Below, one piece after another: positions 50,412 through 58,613 of a DNA stretch of 64,000 nt (positions are counted from its first letter, which is position 1; every line of letters begins with the position of its first letter). A program made the position numbers and the translations under genes. Below the pieces are notes generated by a model. The model was not told the origin of the DNA. It searched no databases and saw only the letters and a list, made by a program, of their open reading frames with translations. Origin of the DNA: Sphingomonas_D zeicaulis (GTDB taxonomy: Bacteria; Pseudomonadota; Alphaproteobacteria; Sphingomonadales; Sphingomonadaceae); contig NZ_JBNPXQ010000001.1 in NCBI RefSeq assembly GCF_050433225.1, forward strand, positions 682,001-746,000, read 5' to 3'.

Positions 50412-51170
50412 ATGGGCTGGAGCGATCTCAGCTATAATTATGCCGGCGCGCATGTGCTGGTGACCGGCGGCACGAGCGGCATCGGCGCCGAAATCGCGCG
50501 CAACTATGTCGAGGCGGGCGCGACGGTGACGATCACCGGCACGCGCGGCGACTCCGCCGACTATGACGAGGATCTGTCCGCCTATCGCTACCTCCGGCTC
50601 GACGTGGAGGATCGCGACCAGATCGCCGCGGTCGCCGCCGCGCAGGCCGAGCTGGACATCCTCGTCAATAATGCCGGATTGGCGCTGGGATCGATCGGGC
50701 TCGACGAGTGGGATCCGGCGATCTTCGAACGCTCGCTGGCGATGCACCTGACCGCCGCCTATCGCATGGCGCATGGCTGCCGCGGCGCGCTGGCGCAGAG
50801 CCGGCGCGCGGGCGGCGCGTCGGTGATCGGCATCGCCTCGATGACCTCTTTTTTCGGCATCGGCATGATCCCCGGCTATGGCGCTGCGAAGACCGGGCTG
50901 GTGGGGCTGACCCGCGTGCTCGCGGTGGAATGGGCGCAACAGCGCATCCGCGTGAATGCGGTCGCCGCCGGGCTGACCCGCAGCAAAATGACCGCCGGCA
51001 CCTTCGATGAAATCGAGTGGACCGGGCCGACCTTGGCGCGCACCCCGATCGGTCGGCTGGGCGAGCCCGCCGACATTGCCGGCGCGGTGCTGTTCCTCAC
51101 CAGCTCGGCAGCATCGTGGATCACGGGGCAGGTGCTGCCGATCGATGGCGGCTTCACGGTGTCCGGCTGA
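50412..51170 (+). CDS. Short-chain dehydrogenase/reductase
   Basis: The 252-residue classical SDR shows VTGGTSGIGAEIARNY (about 17-32), NNAGLALG, GIASMTSFFG with the catalytic Ser, YGAAKTG (Tyr, Lys) and LPIDGGFTVSG. The residue context after strand 2 (ITGTRGDSAD, with Thr/Arg) suggests NADP. It probably interconverts an alcohol and a ketone made or used by neighbouring enzymes. The stop overlaps the next start by one base. Confidence 0.92.
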   Translation: MGWSDLSYNYAGAHVLVTGGTSGIGAEIARNYVEAGATVTITGTRGDSADYDEDLSAYRYLRLDVEDRDQIAAVAAAQAELDILVNNAGLALGSIGLDEWDPAIFERSLAMHLTAAYRMAHGCRGALAQSRRAGGASVIGIASMTSFFGIGMIPGYGAAKTGLVGLTRVLAVEWAQQRIRVNAVAAGLTRSKMTAGTFDEIEWTGPTLARTPIGRLGEPADIAGAVLFLTSSAASWITGQVLPIDGGFTVSG

Positions 51171-51577
51171 TGGGCATCGCGACGATCGACCATGTCAATG
51201 TGCGTACGCCGAACCCGGCGCGCGCGATCGCCTTCTACCGAGACGTGCTCGGCATGCGCTTCCAGCCTTTTCCCGGATATGAGGATGGCGTGCGCGGCGG
51301 TTGGATGCTGGACGATGGCGGCCATGCAGCGGTGCATATCGGCTCGGCGGCGCTCGCTTATCCGAGCGACGATGCGGTGCCCTGGCAGGCCGGAGCAGCG
51401 CAGGGCGCGCTGCACCATGTCGCGCTCGCCTGTACCGATCGCGATCGGATGGAGGCGCGGCTTGCCGCCCAGGGCGTCGGCTGGACGGCGAACCGCATCG
51501 ACGCGGTGGAACTGACCCAGCTCTTTGTCGTCGATCCCGACGGCGTCCTGCTTGAGCTCAACTTCCATGAGCCCTGA
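51170..51577 (+). CDS. VOC/glyoxalase family protein
   Basis: The 135-residue protein has the beta-alpha-beta-beta-beta VOC repeat pattern: IDHVNVRTPNPARAIAFYRDVLGMRF, HAAVHIG, LHHVALACTDRDRMEARLAAQG and DPDGVLLELNFHEP. The metal-type residues His (IDHV), His (LHHV) and Glu (LLELNF) are present, so it may be an active metalloenzyme such as an epimerase, lyase or small dioxygenase. The substrate is not evident. It is translationally coupled to the SDR upstream and overlaps the isomerase downstream. Confidence 0.88.
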   Translation: MGIATIDHVNVRTPNPARAIAFYRDVLGMRFQPFPGYEDGVRGGWMLDDGGHAAVHIGSAALAYPSDDAVPWQAGAAQGALHHVALACTDRDRMEARLAAQGVGWTANRIDAVELTQLFVVDPDGVLLELNFHEP

Positions 51578-52418
51578 CGCGCTGATCCTTTCGGCGGGTA
51601 CGGTGCAGGCCGTGCCCTTCCTCGATCGGCTGGCACCGGCGCGCGCCGCCGGCTTCGCCGGCGTTTCGATGTTCGCCGCCGATATGGAGACGCTGGCTGG
51701 GCAGGGTGTCGATGCCGCCGAGGTGCGGATGCGCGTCGCCGATGCCGGGCTGTTCATCCATGAAGTGGAGATCGTCGGCAACTGGCTGCCCGGCACGCCG
51801 ACCAAGCCCAATCCGGGGTGGCTGGAGGCGTTGCTTCAGCGCACTACCGCCGCGCATGTGATCGCCATCGCCGGGGCGGTCGGCGCGCGGGGCATCACTG
51901 TCGCCGAACTGCGCGGCGTCGCATGCCCGCCGGATGAAGCGGCGCAGGCATTCGCGGCGCTGTGCGACCGCGCGGCGGATGTCGGGCTGCACGTCGCGCT
52001 GGAATTCGTGCCGACCGGCCGCATTCCCGACCTCGCCACCGCATGGCCCATCGTCGAGGCGGCGGGGCGCGCCAATGGCGGGTTGCTGGTCGATAGCTGG
52101 CACATGTTCCGCGGCACGCCCGATCTCGGCCTGCTCGCATCGCTGCCCGCCTGGGCGATCAAGAGCATCCAGATCTGCGATGCACCGGCGGAACCCGAGG
52201 CTGATCTCGACCATGCGATGGTGCATGACCGGCTGCTGCCCGGTGAGGGGGCGCTCGATCTTGCAGGTTTCATAGTGGCGCTGCGCGAGACCGGCACGTC
52301 GGCCCCGCTGGGGGTGGAAATATTTTCGGATGCGCTCGCGGCATTGCCGATGGCGGAGATCGCCGCGCGCTGTGCCGCCGCGGCGCGGCGCATGATCGGG
52401 GAGACGATCGATGGCTGA
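51567..52418 (+). CDS. Sugar phosphate isomerase/epimerase-like TIM barrel protein
   Basis: The 283-residue AP-endonuclease-2/xylose-isomerase-like barrel shows metal-site residues in HEVEIVG, LHVALEFVPTG, LLVDSWHMFRG and LGVEIFSDAL, two Glu and a D-x2-H arrangement typical of the divalent metal centre. Relatives isomerise or dehydrate sugars and inositols, and some act in C-glycoside cleavage with Gfo/Idh partners. The gene overlaps the VOC gene by 11 bases and the Gfo/Idh gene by 8 bases, so the three are made together. Confidence 0.87.
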   Translation: MSPDALILSAGTVQAVPFLDRLAPARAAGFAGVSMFAADMETLAGQGVDAAEVRMRVADAGLFIHEVEIVGNWLPGTPTKPNPGWLEALLQRTTAAHVIAIAGAVGARGITVAELRGVACPPDEAAQAFAALCDRAADVGLHVALEFVPTGRIPDLATAWPIVEAAGRANGGLLVDSWHMFRGTPDLGLLASLPAWAIKSIQICDAPAEPEADLDHAMVHDRLLPGEGALDLAGFIVALRETGTSAPLGVEIFSDALAALPMAEIAARCAAAARRMIGETIDG

Positions 52419-53529
52419 ACAACCGGGCGCTGTGGTGGTCGGAACCGGCTTCGGCCTGTTCACCCATGTCCGCGCGCTGCGCGAAGCGGGGTTCGCCGTG
52501 CGCGCGATCGTCGGGCGCAACCGCCAACGCACCGCACAGCGCGCCGCGCCGCTCGGCATTCCGCTCGCCACCGACAGTCTGGCCGAAGCGCTTGCGGACC
52601 CGGCCACCATGCTGGTGACTGTCGCGACGCCGCCGCATGCCCATTTCCCGGTAGTGATGGAGGCGATCGCCGCCGGCCGTCACATCGTCTGCGAAAAGCC
52701 GTTCGCGCGCGATCTGGCGGAGGCGCGGACGATGCGCGATGCCGCCGAGCGCGCGGGCATCATCCATATGCTCGGCGCCGAGTTCCGCTTCGATGGCGCG
52801 CAGGCGCTGCTGCGGCGGGTGGTGCAGGATGGCCTGATCGGCGCACCGCGCCAGTTTCTACGCATTTACCACCAGCCCGGGCTGCAGGATCCTGCGGAGA
52901 AGCTCAGCGACTGGTGGGAGGATGCGGGGCAGGGCGGCGGCTTCCTCGGCGCATTCGGCACCCACATGATCGACCAGATCCTCTCGACCTTGGGACCGGT
53001 CATGCGGGTCAATTGCGTGCTGCAGACATTGGCGCCCGGCCGGCCGAACATGACCGCGGACGACAGCTATGTGCTGCAGTTCGAATGCGCGGGCGGTGCG
53101 AAGGGCGCGCTGATCGCGGCGATGGCCGCGCCGGGGCCGCTGATCATGGCGACCAAGATTGTCGGCACAAAGGGCGGTGCCTGGATCCAGTCCGGCGCCG
53201 GCTTCGGCGATCCGGAGGAGGTATGGGTCAGCGATGCCGCAGGCCAGCGCCGGATCGACATGCCGTCAGAATTGGCGATGCCGCGCCCCGAGCCCTTTCC
53301 GGTCGCCGACCTGATCCAGACCGAGCAGGATCGCTGGCACACAATGGGGTTCGACGTCGCGCCTTATGCCCGGCTGTTCGCCGAGATGCGCCGCCGCATC
53401 GCGGGTGAGGCGATTACCGCGCGTGAGACCGCCGGTAGCTTCGTCGATGCGGTGCGCGGGCAGGCGGTGCTCGACGCGGCCCGTGCTTCGGCCGCGCAGG
53501 GCGCCTGGGTCGATGTGGCGCAGGACTGA
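52411..53529 (+). CDS. Gfo/Idh/MocA family oxidoreductase
   Basis: The 372-residue protein has an N-terminal Rossmann domain (VVVGTGFGLFTHVRALREAGF, about 7-27), the family EKPFARDLAEA motif (about 92-102) and a C-terminal alpha/beta dimerisation domain. Members oxidise hydroxyls of sugars, inositols and related polyols with NAD(P). With the adjacent isomerase it forms the common pair of glycoside or polyol catabolism. What it does next to steroid genes is unknown. Confidence 0.9.
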   Translation: MAEQPGAVVVGTGFGLFTHVRALREAGFAVRAIVGRNRQRTAQRAAPLGIPLATDSLAEALADPATMLVTVATPPHAHFPVVMEAIAAGRHIVCEKPFARDLAEARTMRDAAERAGIIHMLGAEFRFDGAQALLRRVVQDGLIGAPRQFLRIYHQPGLQDPAEKLSDWWEDAGQGGGFLGAFGTHMIDQILSTLGPVMRVNCVLQTLAPGRPNMTADDSYVLQFECAGGAKGALIAAMAAPGPLIMATKIVGTKGGAWIQSGAGFGDPEEVWVSDAAGQRRIDMPSELAMPRPEPFPVADLIQTEQDRWHTMGFDVAPYARLFAEMRRRIAGEAITARETAGSFVDAVRGQAVLDAARASAAQGAWVDVAQD

Positions 53530-53562
53530 TCATGATCATGATGTTTCGCGAGATGAGGTGAG

Positions 53563-55098
53563 ATGCTTCCCAACACGCTGACCATGGGCGCGCTAATCGA
53601 CGAAGCCGCCGCGCGCTGGCCCGATACCGCCTTCCTGCACGACGAGGATGGCGGGACGATCAGTTTCGCCGCTTTTCGCGCCGCCACCCGCCGCGTCTCC
53701 CGCGCGCTGATCGCGCGCGGCGGCGTGCCGGGGGATCGCATCGCGATCTGGGCGCCCAACAGCGCGGGCTGGGCGATCGCGGCGGCGGGCGCGGTGCAGA
53801 TCGGGTTGCACCTGATACCGCTCAACACGCGCTTCAAGGGCGCCGAGGCGGCGGACATCCTCGGGCGCGGCGGGGTGCGCTGGCTGTTCAGCGTGCGCAA
53901 CTTCCTCGGCTTCGACTATGGCGCGATGCTGGCGGGGCGCGATCTGCCACGGCTCGAAGAGACCGTCTTCCTCGATGACGGCTTCGACGCGTGGCTGGCG
54001 GCCGGCGACCCGGTCGACGATGCCGCAGTCGATGCGCGCATCGCGGCGGTCGCGCCCGACGATGTCGCGGACATACTGTTCACCTCGGGCACCACCGGCC
54101 GGCCCAAGGGGGCGATGAGCAGCCACATGCAGAACCTGCGCACCTTCCAGGCGTGGAGCGATGCGGTGGGGCTGCGCGAGGGCGATCGCTATCTGGTGGT
54201 CAATCCCTTCTTCCACACCTTCGGCTACAAGGCGGGCTGGATCGCGGCGCTGCTGCAGGGTGCGACCGTTTATCCGATGGCGATGTTCGACGCTGCGACC
54301 GCGCTTCGCCGCATCGCCGAGGACAGGATCAGCGTGCTGCCGGGGCCGCCGACCATCTTCCAGTCGCTGCTCGACGCGCCCGAGCGTGCCGTCAGCGACA
54401 TTTCCAGCCTGCGCCTGTCGGTCACCGGCGCCGCGAGCGTGCCGCCCGTGCTGATCCGGCGGATGCGCGAGGATCTCGGCATCGAGGACGTGCTGACCGC
54501 TTATGGTCTTACGGAAAGCTGCGGCTGCGTCAGCGCGACCAAGGCAGGGGATCCGGCCGAACTGGTCGCGGCAAGCTGCGGCACGCCGATCCCCGGCGTG
54601 GAGGTGCGGCTGGTCGATCCGGACGGCAGGGATGTCGCGACGGGTGAGGCGGGCGAATTGCTGGTGCGCGGGTTCAATGTGATGAAGGGCTATCTCGACG
54701 ATCCCGCCGCCACCGCCGAGGCGATCGATGCCGAAGGCTGGCTGCGCACCGGCGACATCGCAACGCAGGATGCGCGCGGCTATCTGAAGATCACCGATCG
54801 CGCCAAGGACATGTTCATCTGCGGCGGCTTCAACTGCTATCCCGCCGAGATCGAGGCGCGCATCCTCGAACATCCCGAGGTCGCCCGCGTCGCCGTCGTC
54901 GGCCGGCCGCACGAGCGGCTGGGCGAGGTGGGGCATGCGGTGGTCGTCCCCAAGCCCGGCGCTGCGCAGGATGAAGTGGCCTTTCTCGCCTGGTGCCGTG
55001 ACGAGATGGCGAACTACAAGGCACCGCGCACCGTGGAGTGGGTGGCGGAACTGCCGCTGAACGCCGCGGGCAAGGTGCAGCGATTCATGCTGAAATAG
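53563..55098 (+). CDS. fadD3: FadD3-like HIP-CoA ligase
   Basis: The 511-residue acyl-CoA synthetase (ANL superfamily) has the AMP-binding motif ILFTSGTTGRPKGAM at about 171-185, YGLTESCG, GDIATQDARGYLKITDRAKDMFICGGFNCYPAEIE and the C-terminal catalytic Lys in NAAGKVQRF. Stretches such as YLVVNPFFHTFGYKAGWIAALLQGATVYP and VLPGPPTIFQSLLD match mycobacterial FadD3, which attaches CoA to HIP and so starts ring C/D degradation. The ring C/D enzymes are encoded in the divergent operon, so this gene links the two. GATGAGGTGAG precedes the ATG. Confidence 0.9.
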   Translation: MLPNTLTMGALIDEAAARWPDTAFLHDEDGGTISFAAFRAATRRVSRALIARGGVPGDRIAIWAPNSAGWAIAAAGAVQIGLHLIPLNTRFKGAEAADILGRGGVRWLFSVRNFLGFDYGAMLAGRDLPRLEETVFLDDGFDAWLAAGDPVDDAAVDARIAAVAPDDVADILFTSGTTGRPKGAMSSHMQNLRTFQAWSDAVGLREGDRYLVVNPFFHTFGYKAGWIAALLQGATVYPMAMFDAATALRRIAEDRISVLPGPPTIFQSLLDAPERAVSDISSLRLSVTGAASVPPVLIRRMREDLGIEDVLTAYGLTESCGCVSATKAGDPAELVAASCGTPIPGVEVRLVDPDGRDVATGEAGELLVRGFNVMKGYLDDPAATAEAIDAEGWLRTGDIATQDARGYLKITDRAKDMFICGGFNCYPAEIEARILEHPEVARVAVVGRPHERLGEVGHAVVVPKPGAAQDEVAFLAWCRDEMANYKAPRTVEWVAELPLNAAGKVQRFMLK

Positions 55099-55189
55099 CC
55101 GGGGCGCGATCGCCGCGCATGACACAGGTGGTTCCATTTCCCGCCCGAACCTCTAGTCGTTGGCGTTTGATATCTGCCGGGGACCGATC

Positions 55190-55885
55190 GTGACTGCTGA
55201 ACCCAATTCCACGGGCGCGATGCCGCGATCGTTGTTCGTCTATGCGCTGTTCTACGGCGGCATGGTCTGCATCGCCGGCGTCTTGGGCAACAAGCTGGTC
55301 TCGCTCGGCCCGATCTCGGCGCTGGGGCCGGTCATCGGCCTGGGGCCGCTGGCGGTGGAGGCGGGCATCTTCGCCTTCCTGCTGCTCGTCGCGCTGTCCA
55401 GCGCAGTCGCCGAGATCCATGGCGTGAGGGCCGCGAACCGGCTGGTGCAGATCGGCTTCCTGCCGATGATCGTGGCGATGGCGCTGATCGAGCTCGTGCT
55501 GTCGCTCCCGGCGGCTGCCAGCATGGAGGCCGAGCGCCTGGCCGCGTTCGAGACGATCCTGGGGCAGAGCGCGCGGCTGATGCTCGCCGGCCTCATCGCC
55601 TATGGCACCTCACAGACGCTCAACGTCACCGTGTTCAGCGCCCTCAAGGGGCGGGAAGGAAGCCGCCTGCTGTGGCTGCGTTCGGCGGTGGCCAGTACCC
55701 TGTCGCAGATTGTCGATACCTTGCTGTTCATCACCATCGCCTTCTACGGCGTGTTCCCGATCGGCGGCGTCATCGTCGGGCAGATGGTCACCAAGGTGGT
55801 GTTGTCGATCGTGCTGGTGCCGCTGCTGATCTACGCGTTCGTCGCACTCGGGCGGCGGCTTGACGGCAGCGTGACCGCCCGCTGA
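55190..55885 (+). CDS. VUT family transporter (probable queuosine precursor transporter)
   Basis: The 231-residue protein has about six membrane helices and the YhhQ/VUT pattern: FVYALFYGGMVCIAGVLGNKLV, GIFAFLLLVALSSAVAEIHGVRAANRLVQIGF and TLSQIVDTLLFITIAFYGVFPIGGVIVGQMVTKVV. It is thought to import queuine or preQ precursors for tRNA modification. The start is uncertain: GTG 55190 has GGGGA upstream and is preferred; ATG 55220 is the alternative. Confidence 0.85.
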   Translation: MTAEPNSTGAMPRSLFVYALFYGGMVCIAGVLGNKLVSLGPISALGPVIGLGPLAVEAGIFAFLLLVALSSAVAEIHGVRAANRLVQIGFLPMIVAMALIELVLSLPAAASMEAERLAAFETILGQSARLMLAGLIAYGTSQTLNVTVFSALKGREGSRLLWLRSAVASTLSQIVDTLLFITIAFYGVFPIGGVIVGQMVTKVVLSIVLVPLLIYAFVALGRRLDGSVTAR

Positions 55886-55940
55886 GCAGCACGCGAAAAA
55901 GCCGTTTTCACGCGCGCGCGGAAACTCTAAGGCCGCGCGC

Positions 55941-56840
55941 ATGACGAACAGCACCATCGATCCGGCGATGCTCGCCAAGGCCGAAACGCTCACCGAGGCG
56001 CTGCCCTATATGCAGCGCTATGCGGGGCGGACTTTCGTGGTCAAATATGGCGGTCACGCCATGGGCGATCCCGAACTGGCGCGCGATTTCGCCGAGGATG
56101 TGGTGCTGCTGAAGGCGGTGGGCATCAATCCGATCGTCGTCCATGGCGGCGGCCCGCAGATCGGCGCGATGCTCAAGCGGCTCGGCGTCGAATCACAGTT
56201 CATCGGCGGCCTGCGGGTGACCGATGCGGAAACCGCGCACATCGCCGAAATGGTGCTGGCGGGGTCGATCAACAAGGAAATCGTCAACTGGATCGGCACC
56301 GCCGGTGGCCGCGCCGTGGGTATCTCCGGCAAGGATGCCGGGCTGGTCACCGCGCGCAAGGTGGGGCGGGACGAGGCGGATGCGCTGCAGGGCATCGAAC
56401 GGCATGTCGATCTCGGTTTCGTCGGCGAACCGGTGGGCGTCGACCGCCGCATCCTCGATACGATGTCCGAAGCGGGCGTGATCCCGGTGATCGCACCGAT
56501 CGCCAGCGGCGCGGACGGCCACACCTACAACATCAACGCCGATACGATGGCGGGCGCGATCGCCGCCGCGGTCGGGGCGTCGCGCTTCTTCCTGCTGACC
56601 GACGTCGCAGGAGTGCTCGACAAGGAGAAGAACCTCCTGACCGATCTCAACCCGGAACAGGTTGCCGTGCTGAAGGCTGACGGCACGATTTCGGGCGGCA
56701 TGATCCCCAAGCTCGACACGTGCATTCACGCGGTGGAGAATGGCGTCGATGCCGCGGTCATCCTCGACGGCCGCGTGCCGCATGCGATGCTGATCGAGAT
56801 CTTCACTCGCCGCGGCGCGGGCACGTTAATCCGGAAATAG
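55941..56840 (+). CDS. argB: Acetylglutamate kinase
   Basis: The 299-residue amino-acid kinase phosphorylates N-acetylglutamate in arginine synthesis. The sequence shows FVVKYGGHAM, NPIVVHGGGPQIGAMLKRLGVE, FIGGLRVTDAET, GKDAGLVTARK, NINADTMAGAIAAAVGASRFFLLTDVAGVLD and ISGGMIPKLDTCIHAVENGVDAAVILDGR. The N-terminal extension of about 25 residues is usual for the arginine-inhibited hexameric form. It is a single gene 55 bases after the transporter. Confidence 0.97.
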   Translation: MTNSTIDPAMLAKAETLTEALPYMQRYAGRTFVVKYGGHAMGDPELARDFAEDVVLLKAVGINPIVVHGGGPQIGAMLKRLGVESQFIGGLRVTDAETAHIAEMVLAGSINKEIVNWIGTAGGRAVGISGKDAGLVTARKVGRDEADALQGIERHVDLGFVGEPVGVDRRILDTMSEAGVIPVIAPIASGADGHTYNINADTMAGAIAAAVGASRFFLLTDVAGVLDKEKNLLTDLNPEQVAVLKADGTISGGMIPKLDTCIHAVENGVDAAVILDGRVPHAMLIEIFTRRGAGTLIRK

Positions 56841-56898
56841 GCCTGCAGACGCACAAGATTGCTGCCGCGCAACATAATCTGTGCTGACAGGGCGGGGC

Positions 56899-56916
56899 GC
56901 TTACATTAGTGTAAGC
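56899..56916. promoter_or_regulatory. Palindrome immediately upstream of the thioesterase start
   Basis: GCTTACA and TGTAAGC pair perfectly around four bases, and the palindrome ends three bases before the ATG at 56920. It occupies the place of the ribosome binding site; the only purine-rich stretch (GGCGGGG, 56891-56897) lies upstream of it. The form resembles TetR-type operators of the TTACA-n4-TGTAA kind. Confidence 0.5.
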
Positions 56917-56919
56917 ACC

Positions 56920-57342
56920 ATGTCCGCCGCTGCCCCGCATCATCATCCGATCACCGTCGAACCGGCGGACATCGATTTCATGGGGCACGTCAACAATGCC
57001 CGCTATCTGGGCTGGGTGCAGGATGCGGTGATCGCCCACTGGCGCAACCTCGCGCCGGCCGAGGCGGTGGCGCAGCACCTGTGGGTCGCGCTCAAGCATG
57101 AGATCACTTACCGCAAGCCCGCCTTCCTCGACGATGAGGTGATTGCAACCGTCATCCTCGAAAAAGTGCAGGGCGCGCGTGCGTTTTACGAAACGCTGAT
57201 CCGGCGCGGCGAGGAAGTGCTGGCGGAGGTGAAATCGAGCTGGTGCTGCGTCGATGCCGAAACGCTCCGCCCGGCACGGATCGCGGCGGACATCGCTGCG
57301 CGCTTTTTCGGGGACCGGACGGGGGAGCCGGCCGCGGGCTGA
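56920..57342 (+). CDS. 4-hydroxybenzoyl-CoA thioesterase-like hotdog protein
   Basis: The 140-residue single hotdog protein has the 4HBT signature VEPADIDFMGHVNNARYLGWVQDAVIAHW (about 11-39), with catalytic Asp before the N-A-R-Y helix. It should hydrolyse a short- or medium-chain acyl-CoA or act on FabA/ACP-type thioesters. A GTG 13 codons upstream is an alternative start, but its extra residues are not family-like. A palindrome abuts the ATG, so a leaderless or operator-blocked transcript is possible. Confidence 0.87.
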   Translation: MSAAAPHHHPITVEPADIDFMGHVNNARYLGWVQDAVIAHWRNLAPAEAVAQHLWVALKHEITYRKPAFLDDEVIATVILEKVQGARAFYETLIRRGEEVLAEVKSSWCCVDAETLRPARIAADIAARFFGDRTGEPAAG

Positions 57343-57411
57343 GGCTCCGGGCGTCGATCAGCGCGCGTTGCTGCGGTGCCTGTTCGAACGGACCTTTCCA
57401 GATCCATCGAT

Positions 57412-57442
57412 CACCCCCGTTCGGTCGGGGCGAACGGGGGTG
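57412..57442. terminator. Strong hairpin between convergent genes
   Basis: CACCCCCGTTCG and CGAACGGGGGTG form a perfect 12-base-pair stem with a 7-base loop, between the thioesterase stop (57342) and the methyltransferase stop (57459). It is probably a bidirectional terminator. Confidence 0.6.
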
Positions 57443-57458
57443 TCGGTCTTGTCCGGCG

Positions 57459-58283
57459 CTATCGCTTCGGCTTCTCGAACTTCAGCGTCATCCGATCGCT
57501 TTCGCCGATCGCCAGATATTTCTCGCGATCGACATCCTTCTTGGCGAGCGACGGCGGCAGCGTCCACACACCGTCCGGCCAATCCGCGCTGTCCTTGGGG
57601 TTGGCGTTGATTTCCGATTCATCGACCAGCTTGAAGCCGGCCTTCTCGGCGAGCGCGATCACCGTCGAGCGTTTGATGTAGCCGCTCTTCTTCTCCAGCG
57701 CGCTGTCGCGGTTCTCGGGCAGGCGGTGGTCGACCACGCCGAGCACGCCGCCGGGCTTGAGCACGCGATAGAAGGCGGCGAAATTATCGTCCGCCGCGCT
57801 GCCGCCGGTCATGATCATGTTGTGGACGTTGCGGAAGGTCAGCACCTTGTCCGCGCTGCCATCGGCGATCGCACCGGATGAGGGCGGCCAGGCGACCAGC
57901 TTGGCCTTGGCATAAGCGGCAGGCGCACCGTCGAACTTGGTCTTCAGCGCATCGAGCCCGCGCGTGCCGGGCTGAGCGGCATAATAGGCGCCCTTGCCGG
58001 CCAGATAGGGGGCGAGGATCTCGGTATACCAGCCGCCGCCGCCGGGGTTGTATTCCACCACCGTGTCGGTGGGGGCGACGCCGAAGAAGGCGAGCGTCTC
58101 GGCCGGGTGGCGATATTTGTCGCGCGCCCGGTTGGCTTCGCTGCGGTTGGAGCCTGCGATGGCCGTGGCCAGCGCCTGCGCATCGGTGCCCGGCGCCTTC
58201 GTCTCGCTCGCCAGGATCGCAGCGCCGCTGCCCGCAGTTACCACCAGCAGCGCAGCCGCTGCCAGCAAAGCATTCCGCATCAT
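57459..58283 (-). CDS. Secreted class I SAM methyltransferase-like protein
   Basis: The 274-residue protein has a signal peptide (about 1-25) and a Rossmann methyltransferase-like domain: TVVEYNPGGGGWYTEILAPYL (SAM motif I, about 75-95), ADKVLTFRNVHNM and FYRVLKPGGVLGVVDHRL. Exported proteins of this kind are common in sphingomonads and are annotated as predicted methyltransferases. How SAM would reach the periplasm is unclear, so the true activity may differ. The alternative start is 58280. Confidence 0.85.
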   Translation of the reverse strand: MMRNALLAAAALLVVTAGSGAAILASETKAPGTDAQALATAIAGSNRSEANRARDKYRHPAETLAFFGVAPTDTVVEYNPGGGGWYTEILAPYLAGKGAYYAAQPGTRGLDALKTKFDGAPAAYAKAKLVAWPPSSGAIADGSADKVLTFRNVHNMIMTGGSAADDNFAAFYRVLKPGGVLGVVDHRLPENRDSALEKKSGYIKRSTVIALAEKAGFKLVDESEINANPKDSADWPDGVWTLPPSLAKKDVDREKYLAIGESDRMTLKFEKPKR

Positions 58284-58382
58284 CACTCTCCACCCATGTT
58301 TTTGTCGGCGCGGGGACTTTCGCCCCCTTGTCTGCAACCTATCTGGAAGATGCGAGGAAAGACAAGTCGAAGGCGGGGTAAT

Positions 58383-58568
58383 TTGCAGACGGAATTGTGG
58401 GCGCTTAGCGGCATCGCCGCGGCGGTGGCGGGCATTGCGGCCTTTGCCGACCGTCGTCGGCTGACACGTGAGGATCTCGATCGTGTAGGCGTTATGCCTT
58501 GGCCGGGCGTGCTGGTGGCCGCGATGCTGACGGCGATCGTCGCGGCAGCACTGGCGGTAAGAGGGTAG
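58383..58568 (+). CDS. Small two-helix membrane protein
   Basis: The 61-residue product (TTG start; Leu-Gln-Thr-Glu-Leu-Trp as read) has two hydrophobic segments, LWALSGIAAAVAGIAAFA and WPGVLVAAMLTAIVAAALAV, joined by a charged DRRRLTREDLDRVG loop. GGCGGGG precedes the TTG. An ATG at 58350 in frame is another possible start but would have its binding site too close. Function unknown. Confidence 0.55.
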   Translation: MQTELWALSGIAAAVAGIAAFADRRRLTREDLDRVGVMPWPGVLVAAMLTAIVAAALAVRG

Positions 58569-58577
58569 AAAAGGAAA

Positions 58578-58601
58578 GCCCTCTCCCCCGCGGGGGAGAG
58601 G
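58578..58601. terminator. 24-base perfect palindrome before the TonB receptor stop
   Basis: CCCTCTCCCCC, a GC centre and GGGGGAGAGGG form a fully self-complementary 24-mer between the small membrane protein (ends 58568) and the convergent TonB receptor (stop 58614). It is probably a bidirectional terminator, and another copy of the CCCTCTCCC/GGGAGAGGG family. Confidence 0.6.
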
Positions 58602-58613
58602 GAGCAGAGGCCG

